A stretch of DNA of 64,000 nt, from NCBI RefSeq assembly GCF_020734105.1, contig NZ_JAJAFR010000008.1, forward strand, positions 1 to 64,000. The letters run 5' to 3'. Position numbers and translations under genes: made by a program. The first letter of the stretch is position 1. Every line of letters starts with the position of its first letter. The notes below the pieces were generated by a model. The model did not search any database. It was not told where the DNA came from and saw only the letters and a program-made list of their open reading frames with translations. Below are positions 57,277-64,000 of the stretch, piece after piece. The stretch comes from Alkalihalobacillus deserti (GTDB lineage Bacteria; Bacillota; Bacilli; Bacillales; Bacillaceae_D).

Positions 57277-58545
57277 TTATTTTAAGTTTCCAAACTCATT
57301 AAATTGAAGTTCATAAAAGTCTGTGCCCTGCTCCATTTGCGGATGTTGTGCTATTTGTTCAAGCAGCGCTTCTGAAACTTCTATTTCACCTATTTCCAAA
57401 GTGTTCTTGATACGAACCATTTTCACTTTTGTAAAATCTAAAATATTGCATGTTTTTATCGCTGCTTGAATGGCCTCTTTATCATTTGCTAGCGTTGTAG
57501 CAATTTTGGTTGGTGCTACAACAGTTGAGGTTAAACCATTAGCATAAGTGAATTCCCTGTTCATCTTATCTACAAGGCGTTGTGTCGTGAAATCAGCTGT
57601 TCCAACACCATTTGCATTTCCTTCTGTCTCATGTGTTAAATCAAGCACTACCATCTTATTGACATCAGGGCCACCATGAGCGTAAGGTGTCGGGTAACGT
57701 CCTGTTATATTAGGATCCATTCCATCTCCACTGATATTTTTCCCAATTTCATTAATTACTAGTACATCCAATTGTTCAAAGAATAACTTAGGCAGGAATT
57801 CCTTCGCTAACGCTTGCAATTCCGGTTCTTTTTCTTCTATTTCTTCTGCTGCAAGCACTTCAATTCTAGCTACTTTATCAAATGCATTTTCTAAAGTAGC
57901 TACACCGAACAGAATAGGTGTCTTTTCCATCATCATATTTGCCATCGCCGGTACATTTTCCGCCATATACTTAAACCCTAATTGATGACAGGCTTCAGCA
58001 CCTTTTTGCTTTCCTAGGCCAATGCTGATCATCTTCATAATTCCACTTTCTACTGGACCGCGAAAAGCAGTATGAGGTTTAATCCGATTAATCACAACAA
58101 TTCCATCTGCTTGTGATGCATATTTGTCAATATATACGGGGAGACCGTTTGGTAATTCTCCAAGCTTTAATACTTCCATAGAAGAGCGAATCTCTGCTTT
58201 CACACTTTCTTCGGTTACTCCGAGGTGTGCTAGTACTTCACGCTGCCCTTCAGCCGTAGCACCGCCGTGGCTTCCCATACTCGGTACGATAAAAGGTTTG
58301 GCCCCTAATTCTTTTAAATTTTGTACGGTTAATGCTGTAATCTCTACAAGACGATCCATTCCCCGACTTCCTACTGCAATCGCAATTTCCATGCCAGGCT
58401 TTATTTTCTGAGCTATCTCTTGTCGTTGTAACTTTTCGTTTAAAACCTCATCAATGTTTTCAATTTTACGATCATCAAAATGCTGTTTCACTTTTGCCAT
58501 CTTAGGCAAAGGAATATCTTTTAATAAATCTTGAAGAATACCCAT
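57277..58545 (-). CDS. LarA-superfamily nickel-pincer enzyme, probable D-gluconate/D-mannonate 2-epimerase
   Basis: 422 residues, lactate-racemase (DUF2088) fold. Likely active-site residues: R61 in GSRGMD, H93 in SHGGATAEGQ, H158 in KPHTAFRG, K171 in GIMKMI (the lysine that carries the pincer cofactor) and H187 in ACHQLG (nickel ligand). The LarA superfamily is known to include D-gluconate 2-epimerases, not only lactate racemases. Here it stands between uxaC and a mannonate oxidoreductase, with gluconokinase in the same string and cofactor genes alongside, so conversion of D-mannonate to D-gluconate is the best fit. No LarA-type lactate genes are near. The substrate remains inference. Confidence 0.88.
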   Translation of the reverse strand: MGILQDLLKDIPLPKMAKVKQHFDDRKIENIDEVLNEKLQRQEIAQKIKPGMEIAIAVGSRGMDRLVEITALTVQNLKELGAKPFIVPSMGSHGGATAEGQREVLAHLGVTEESVKAEIRSSMEVLKLGELPNGLPVYIDKYASQADGIVVINRIKPHTAFRGPVESGIMKMISIGLGKQKGAEACHQLGFKYMAENVPAMANMMMEKTPILFGVATLENAFDKVARIEVLAAEEIEEKEPELQALAKEFLPKLFFEQLDVLVINEIGKNISGDGMDPNITGRYPTPYAHGGPDVNKMVVLDLTHETEGNANGVGTADFTTQRLVDKMNREFTYANGLTSTVVAPTKIATTLANDKEAIQAAIKTCNILDFTKVKMVRIKNTLEIGEIEVSEALLEQIAQHPQMEQGTDFYELQFNEFGNLK

Positions 58546-58565
58546 GGAATTCTCTCACTCCTCTT

Positions 58566-59969
58566 CTAACGATTTTTAAAAAATCTTTCCGCATTATCAT
58601 AGCCAATATTACGAATCATCTTTTCAAGAAGCACCTGATCATTTGGTGCTTTTCCGTCTTCGACCCACTCACCTACTAGGTTGCATAATATTCTTCGGAA
58701 ATAATCATGACGTACAAAAGAAAGCAGGCTTCTAGAATCTGTTAGCATCCCAATAAAATGACTTAAAAGTCCCAGGTTGCCCAAATCCTTCAATTGTTTA
58801 ACCATACCATCGATATGATCATTAAACCACCATGCAGAACCGAATTGCACTTTTGCTGGGATTCCTGCCTCATAGAAGTTTCCAGTCATTGTGGCTAACA
58901 CATAATTATCACGCGGGTTTAAGTTGTATAGCACTGTTTTCGGTAGAGCGTTCTTCTGATCTAATGCATCTAAGAATTGAGCTAACCCTTCAGCTATGCT
59001 AGCATCTCCAATTGAATCAAACCCTGCATCAGCACCTAAAAGATTAAACATCTTCGTGTTATTATTTCTAGTAGCTCCAATATGCATTTGCATGACCCAT
59101 TTTTTCTCTGCATACATTTTCCCTAATTCAAAAAGAAGAAATGATTGATAACTGATGATCTCATCACTTGTAAGAGTTTCATTTTGATAACGCTTATTAA
59201 AAATCTGTCCTGCTTCATCTTGCGTAACATTTTTGAAGACCATTTGAGTTAGACCATGATCTGAAGCACGACAACCTACTTCATTAAAGTAATCCACTCT
59301 TTGTCGCATTGCCACAAGCAAATCGCTGATAGAAGTTACCGCTTGATCCGATACGTTTTCAAGTTTCTTTAGCCAGTCATGGAAAGTTGGCTTTTCAAGA
59401 AAAAGTGCACCATCTGGTCTGAATGTCGGGGCTATCTCCGCCGTGAATGTTTCATCACCTTTTAATAAACTATGATATTCAAGCATTGAAGTTGGATCAT
59501 CTGTTGTACCTATAAATTGTACATTTGATCTTTCTATAAACTTACGTGGTTTGAATTCTGGTTGTTGCAACTTATCATTACACTCTTCCCAAATTTCACG
59601 AGCTGTCTCAGGACTTAACCTTTTTTCGATATTAAAGAATGTTTTAAGCTCCATATGAGTCCAATGATATAAAGGATTTCCAATTAAATTAGGAACGGTT
59701 TCAGCCCATGCTTTAAATTTTTCCCAATCTTCGGAATCTCCTGTAATCAACTCTTCTTTAACACCATTCAAACGCATAGCTCTCCACTTATAATGATCCC
59801 CTGCTAACCAAACTTGGGTCATATTTTCAAATGATTTATTTTCCCAAATTTCTTGTGGGTCTAAGTGACAGTGAAAATCATGTATCGGTAATGTTTTAGC
59901 AATGTTAGTATAAAGTTGTTGAGCTGTTTTGTTACTTAAAAGAAAATCGTCACCTAAAAATTCCTTCAT
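58566..59969 (-). CDS. uxaC: Glucuronate isomerase UxaC
   Basis: Converts D-glucuronate to D-fructuronate (and galacturonate to tagaturonate). 467 residues. Diagnostic: PIHDFHCHLDPQEI near the N-terminus, MQMHIGATRNNN, and LTDSRSLLSFVRHDYFRRILC at the C-terminus (partly quoted). Amidohydrolase-like barrel with His-x-His metal site. ATG 59969 with GGAGG eight bases upstream. First gene of the minus-strand cluster, with a 170-base leader containing promoter and operator. Confidence 0.97.
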   Translation of the reverse strand: MKEFLGDDFLLSNKTAQQLYTNIAKTLPIHDFHCHLDPQEIWENKSFENMTQVWLAGDHYKWRAMRLNGVKEELITGDSEDWEKFKAWAETVPNLIGNPLYHWTHMELKTFFNIEKRLSPETAREIWEECNDKLQQPEFKPRKFIERSNVQFIGTTDDPTSMLEYHSLLKGDETFTAEIAPTFRPDGALFLEKPTFHDWLKKLENVSDQAVTSISDLLVAMRQRVDYFNEVGCRASDHGLTQMVFKNVTQDEAGQIFNKRYQNETLTSDEIISYQSFLLFELGKMYAEKKWVMQMHIGATRNNNTKMFNLLGADAGFDSIGDASIAEGLAQFLDALDQKNALPKTVLYNLNPRDNYVLATMTGNFYEAGIPAKVQFGSAWWFNDHIDGMVKQLKDLGNLGLLSHFIGMLTDSRSLLSFVRHDYFRRILCNLVGEWVEDGKAPNDQVLLEKMIRNIGYDNAERFFKNR

Positions 59970-60136
59970 AAATCTTACCTCCAAGTAGTTTTCATTTGTT
60001 TTATTGATGCTTTCAATTAATTATTAAACTTCTTCATTTCGATAAGTAGCTCGTTCTAAGGAGTAAATTATTTAAATGGTCATATTATTATGAGACTGAT
60101 TTACAATTATTATTAACATTTCTCTCATAGTGCAAT

Positions 60137-60159
60137 TAATTTGTTGACCAAACAAATTA
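60137..60159. promoter_or_regulatory. ROK-type operator, uxaC (site 4)
   Basis: TAATTTGTTG-ACC-AAACAAATTA, one mismatch from the perfect palindrome at gnd. Eight bases downstream of the -10, between uxaC and the divergent regulator gene. Confidence 0.85.
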
Positions 60160-60167
60160 TTAACTGT

Positions 60168-60197
60168 AGAATATCATTAAAGGGGTTTTTATGTCAA
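60168..60197 (-). promoter_or_regulatory. Sigma-A promoter of the uxaC operon
   Basis: TTGACA (60192-60197), 18-base spacer, TATTCT (60168-60173) on the minus strand. Shares AATGATATTCT with the gnd promoter. Confidence 0.8.
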
Positions 60198-60405
60198 TCT
60201 TTATTTCGATTTTCTCTATATTAAATGAAAAACGTTTTTATAAAACTAATTTAGCTGATATTATCTATCAAAAAAATGTATAATGGTATAATAATGAATT
60301 CCAAATAAGTATATCAAATGAATGAAGCAATTTCTAACAGTCTCCTTTTAACGAAGGAATTGTTCAACTTTGATACAGCTATTTTTATTTATAAGGAGGA
60401 GCTAT

Positions 60406-61611
60406 ATGATTACTGGTGATGCTGCCTATATTAAAAAAATTAATAGAAGCTTTTTATTAAGTAAAATTATTGAACATGGATTGATATCGCGGGCAGAATT
60501 ATCAAAAACTATAGGTTTAAATAAAGCTACTGTTTCTGTCCAAGTAGCTGATCTATTAAATGAAGAATTAATTGTGGAAACTCAACAAGAACACACTTCT
60601 CTCGGGAGAAGGCCTATCATGCTTTCTCTTAATAGCAAAGCGGGATACGCATTAGGAATTGACTTAGACTACAAACAAATTACATTTACTTTGTCTGATT
60701 TATTAGGCTCTCCCCTATCTTCAGACACAATTGAACTGAATACCTCTGATTATGAGAGTGTACTTCGTATATTAATCGAAAATATAAAAAGATATCAAAA
60801 CAAATACTCTAAGAGTCATTATGGAATTGTCGGAATCGTAATAGGAATTCACGGTATTGTTACAGAAGAACAAATCATTAATTTTGTCCCTCAACATAAG
60901 TGGCATAATAAAGATTTGAAAACAGACTTAGAAAAGGAGATTAGAGCTTCTCTCTATATTGAAAATAACGCTAACTTGTGTTCATTTGCTGAACAAGTCT
61001 ATAAACATCATCAAAGTGTTAATTTATTATGTGTTAGCTTGTACTCAGGTATTGGACTTGGAATCATGATTAATGGCGAACTCTATAAAGGTCATCATGG
61101 TTACGCAGGTGAAATGGGACATATGATTGTTGTTCCCGATGGAAAGCCTTGTAATTGTGGAAATAAAGGTTGCTGGGAACAATATGCATCTGAATCTAGC
61201 TTTTTTAAAGATCTTTTTGAAAAACAAAATACACAAGACATAACTTATCTGGATGTTCAAAAATGGATACATGATCAAGAGTCGATCACTTGTAAACAAA
61301 TGAATCAATTTATTTATTATTTATCTATTGGTCTTAATAACATCATAAATCTTTATAATCCCGAAACGATTGTGCTTAATAGTGAATTATTGAAAATGCA
61401 TCCAGATGCAATAAATGAAATTAAGGCTAGTTTAAAGTCTTCAGTAAGTCATTATCAAGAACTACTTATTTCAGAATTTGGAAAAGAAGCTTGTGTAATG
61501 GGGGCATGTGCTCTAGCCATTAAAAACTTTTTAGAAATTCCTGAGTTAAGCTTTAATATCGATGAGGGAACGATTCCTAGATTTAGTGGTGAAGTACCGA
61601 TTTCGAGATAA
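60406..61611 (+). CDS. ROK-family (XylR/NagC-type) transcriptional repressor
   Basis: 401 residues. N-terminal winged HTH (SRAELSKTIGLNKATVSVQVADLL), then ROK sugar-binding domain: ALGIDLDYKQITFTLSDL, GHHGYAGEMGHM and the zinc motif CNCGNKGCWEQYAS. ATG 60406 behind AAGGAGGAG is preferred over an upstream in-frame start. Divergent from uxaC. The palindrome at sites 1-4 has the TTTGTTT...AAACAAA form of XylR/ROK operators, so this protein is the likely repressor of gnd, two transporters and the uxaC operon. Its inducer may be a pathway sugar acid. Confidence 0.92.
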   Translation: MITGDAAYIKKINRSFLLSKIIEHGLISRAELSKTIGLNKATVSVQVADLLNEELIVETQQEHTSLGRRPIMLSLNSKAGYALGIDLDYKQITFTLSDLLGSPLSSDTIELNTSDYESVLRILIENIKRYQNKYSKSHYGIVGIVIGIHGIVTEEQIINFVPQHKWHNKDLKTDLEKEIRASLYIENNANLCSFAEQVYKHHQSVNLLCVSLYSGIGLGIMINGELYKGHHGYAGEMGHMIVVPDGKPCNCGNKGCWEQYASESSFFKDLFEKQNTQDITYLDVQKWIHDQESITCKQMNQFIYYLSIGLNNIINLYNPETIVLNSELLKMHPDAINEIKASLKSSVSHYQELLISEFGKEACVMGACALAIKNFLEIPELSFNIDEGTIPRFSGEVPISR

Positions 61612-61756
61612 TACTTTGTAGAGACATTTGTATTACTGCTAATAAAAAGAATTTGTAACCGTTTAAAGTGGAAAATAACTACCTATTTACTTAGCTTGAT
61701 TTTGTTTTGTGATATTTAGAATATACTATCCTTTCCATTACTGCCCTCATACATTA

Positions 61757-61800
61757 AGAGCAACGCAAGAAGCATTCGGGCTTCTCACGTTGCTCCTTTT
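61757..61800 (+). terminator. Terminator of the ROK gene
   Basis: AGAGCAACG...AGAAGC / GCTTCT...CGTTGCTC stem with an inner bulge, followed by CTTTTAATG; about 145 bases after the stop. Confidence 0.8.
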
Positions 61801-62219
61801 AATGAAATTGACCTGCTAAAAGCTCATTTAATACTTGACTACATGTGCTTTTATTTTACTAACTTTTACCATTTATTAATAATCCCTTTTGTAAAGTTTT
61901 CCTTTTTAGAGGTTACATATGTTCACTTTTATACAGAACAAAACCTCGCCAAACACATCCAGACTTAATCGATGCTAATTTTTTCATTTTACGTACACTA
62001 AGCATCGCATTAAGATAAACAATCGCTTCCTTTTATTCCTCAGTCATTTCTACATAACTAATATCAATGTTCCTACTTTTTTCAATAGCCCCCCTCTAAA
62101 ATGAGCCTCTAAACAATTGAACCTTTAAAAGCCCTATCAAAATAAAAAAACGGTTTGAGCTTCACAAACCTGAATCAACAGAGATGTTTGGAGAAGTGTT
62201 GAGTAATAAAATACTGAAG
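61801..62219. other. Intergenic region
   Basis: No intact gene. On the minus strand around 61920-62040 a reading KEAIVYLNAMLSVRKMKKLA continues into SIKSGCVWRGFVLYKS and stops; possibly a small-gene relic but unidentified. Confidence 0.35.
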
Positions 62220-62742
62220 AGAATAAACTTGCTTTGAATGCATCAATATCAATAGAAGATGCACGCGCAGGTAGTCACGGGGCCGGGTTCGCGGTTGTTG
62301 CTCAAGAAGTTCGAAAACTAGCCGAAGAATCTGGTAGAGCAACGACTGAAATTGCTTCACTCATTAGCCAAATTAAAAGTGAAACCCATGCACCCGTTTC
62401 CTAACAGAACAAGGTAGTAAATCAGTAAAAGAAGGACTGTTACTAGTAAACAATGCCAGCAACTCTTTTAAAGAAATATCCGGTTCTATTTTTGGTATTA
62501 CAAGTGATATTAGCGAAGTCGACCAACTATCAAACGAAATCAATCGAAACATTCAAGAAATCGCTGCTTCAATAGATGACATAAAAACAATCTCCATTCA
62601 AAACTCTGAAAATGTTCAGCAAGTAGCAGCGTCAACAGAAACTCAATCCGGTACAATGCAGGAAATCGTCGCATCGATTAATGATCTAGTTCATACAGCT
62701 AAAAATTTACAATCGGAAGTAAGCCGATTTAAAACAAACTAA
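62220..62742 (+). pseudogene. Methyl-accepting chemotaxis protein, signalling-domain relic
   Basis: The plus strand reads [34 protein letters not shown], the highly conserved tip of a chemoreceptor, then [12 protein letters not shown], a stop, and in another frame TEQGSKSVKEGLLLVNNASNSF... continuing to ETQSGTMQEIVAS and the stop at 62742 (segments shortened). The sensory and membrane parts are missing and at least two frameshifts are present, one within NLLALNAS. Clearly a decayed gene. Confidence 0.85.
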
Positions 62743-62746
62743 AAAC

Positions 62747-62787
62747 AAGGAAGTGATTTTTACTTTTACGTAAAAATCCCTTCCTTT
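62747..62787 (+). terminator. Terminator of the chemoreceptor relic
   Basis: AAGGAAGTGATTTTTAC pairs with GTAAAAATCCCTTCCTT apart from one bulged position, five bases after the relic's stop. Confidence 0.8.
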
Positions 62788-62962
62788 AACCTTAGTCAAT
62801 TATTTTATCCCATAATCATTATTTAACCCTACCTACGTATGACAACGTCAAACATTTCCCTCTATGTAGTTTAACGGAATGGGCGAGACGTTTTTCTACG
62901 AACACTTTTTTAATACGCACAACCCACTCCTCCCTTACTTTTCCAATCACAATATCTAAACA

Positions 62963-63307
62963 CTAATCCTTCTTTTTAATAAACGATATCGTATTTCGTT
63001 TCCTTTTTAATTTCCAACTATTTTCAATAAACCATTGTTTGTCTCTAGTGGAGAGTGATAAATCAATTAAATTAAAAAGCTCCCCTTCACTCCAATCAGA
63101 TATAATCGGTTGCTTTTCTAATTCATTTTCATCTAGTTTGATGATCCTTCCTATAAGCTTTTTATTGTCACTTACTATTACCTTTACTTGCATGAGTGTA
63201 TTAAAAGTTTCAATATGTTCTACATAACCGCGTAACAATTCCCCATTTCGCGTCTTACCTTTAACCCAATCTCCAACTTTTAAACTATTTTTATTATTTG
63301 TAACCAT
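62963..63307 (-). CDS. IDEAL-domain-like protein
   Basis: 114 residues. N-terminal beta-rich part LKVGDWVKGKTRNGELLRGYVEHI resembles an SH3-like module, and ELFNLIDLSLSTRDKQWFIENS matches the short IDEAL motif region of Bacillus proteins. ATG 63307 is chosen; a longer in-frame start at 63334 has no better SD. Basic C-terminus. Function unknown; monocistronic. Confidence 0.6.
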   Translation of the reverse strand: MVTNNKNSLKVGDWVKGKTRNGELLRGYVEHIETFNTLMQVKVIVSDNKKLIGRIIKLDENELEKQPIISDWSEGELFNLIDLSLSTRDKQWFIENSWKLKRKRNTISFIKKKD

Positions 63308-64000
63308 TAGATTCACCAACCTTCGTGATCCCATGTTTTATTCGCAATTCTTGATCGAAACTGGCTATTTGTGAAAAACCATCAAGCTTTTTAAAAGAGG
63401 ATTCTCTTTTTTGAAAAAATACATTTTAAGTTATTAGCAGTATATTCATTTCCTTTATCCTATTCTTGGGCTTATTGGTAGTTAAAAATGTCAATCTCGG
63501 ATTTAAACAGGTCAACTCCTCCAACTTAGGGAAGGTCATATCTGTAGGCAAATTAAAAACTTGTTATAAATCTTCTTTCCAAAAAACCAACATATTCAGT
63601 TGTGTTTATTTGGTGGTCATCTTTACCAAGTTATCCAAACAAAGTAAAAAAACTGTCAAGAATCGTCTCAACAGTTTCTCTCCATACTTTCTTTACTTTT
63701 TCCTATCCAAAACGTTACTGCTCTATCTCTATTCATTAAATCCCGTGCACCAACTAAACAAGAAGTAAACTGAATTAGTTTCAACCTGGTTCTTTACCTG
63801 TTAAGAATACGCCAATCAAATCATAAACATCCTTGTATTCATCTAACTCGGTAAAGCGACGTAAAAAGCCATGATTTGTTCGATTGCATCGTTAGTTTAA
63901 TAGTTTAACAGCTGAAGCCGTTAAACTAATATTTTATCTAATACTAGCTAAAAGCCGATAAATTCCTTAAACAACAAAAAACTGTCAAGAATCGTCTCAA
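63308..64000. other. Right-end region with duplicated terminator
   Basis: No supported gene. A 25-base sequence at 63647-63671 recurs at 63976-64000. Around 63780-63850 on the minus strand, NHGFLRRFTELDEYKDVYDL runs on to GVFLTGKEPG and a stop, perhaps the 3' end of a gene that I do not recognise. Confidence 0.4.
63647..63679 (-). terminator. Terminator hairpin, duplicated at window end
   Basis: On the minus strand AACTGTTGAGA pairs with TCTTGACAGTT (two G-U pairs), followed by TTTTTTTAC. The same 25 bases appear at 63976-64000. Confidence 0.65.

Noticed and set aside
63466..63768. Plus-strand 100-codon frame
   Set aside because: No SD, low-complexity AT-rich composition, and it crosses the minus-strand terminator.

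Overview
The window is AT-rich, low-GC Firmicute DNA. Strong Shine-Dalgarno sites, some TTG/GTG starts, a preQ1-I riboswitch, cre-like boxes, Crh and IDEAL-domain sequences and ectoine-type genes all point to a Bacillaceae member, probably a salt- or alkali-tolerant soil or sediment Bacillus relative. No rRNA or tRNA gene was recognised.

Layout. 1-0.15 kb: tail of an IS3-family transposase. 0.3-2.9 kb: queCDEF operon (minus strand) behind a preQ1-I riboswitch. 2.9-28.3 kb: ordinary chromosome with an M29 aminopeptidase, ectA-ectB (no ectC) divergent from aspartokinase, an MBL hydrolase, Nudix, alpha/beta hydrolase, MsrA, PEP carboxylase, a lipase, fumarase, PpnP, two Na+-coupled transporters, and CHY zinc-finger and SET proteins. 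The spaces between hold many decayed genes: a methyltransferase, a small membrane protein, a 2-hydroxyacid dehydrogenase, transporter and VOC fragments, and a group II intron-like remnant. 28.4-61.6 kb: a large sugar-acid region. 61.6-64 kb: a decayed chemoreceptor, an IDEAL-domain protein and a repeated terminator.

The most notable system is the minus-strand cluster at 48.7-60.0 kb: uxaC, a LarA-superfamily enzyme, an SDR mannonate/fructuronate oxidoreductase, larE, gluconokinase, larB, larC1, larC2, a phosphofructokinase-like protein without catalytic residues, and tkt. With gnd at 36-38 kb these encode an uninterrupted route: glucuronate -> fructuronate -> D-mannonate -> (nickel-pincer C2 epimerase) D-gluconate -> 6-phosphogluconate -> ribulose 5-phosphate -> pentose phosphate pathway. 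Mannonate dehydratase, KDG kinase and KDPG aldolase are absent from the window. The genes for the nickel-pincer cofactor sit in the same cluster.

Four copies of a palindrome, TAATTTGTTT-N3-AAACAAATTA, lie just downstream of sigma-A-type promoters of gnd, two GPH-family sugar transporters and uxaC. A ROK/XylR-type repressor is encoded divergently from uxaC. This ties 25 kb of genes into one probable regulon. Adjacent modules (a GH2 glycosidase with a PocR-AraC regulator and a third GPH transporter; two Gfo/Idh oxidoreductases with two TIM-barrel isomerases and an AraC regulator) probably feed glycosides or oxidised sugars into it. Function calls rest on recognised motifs and context; no search was run.
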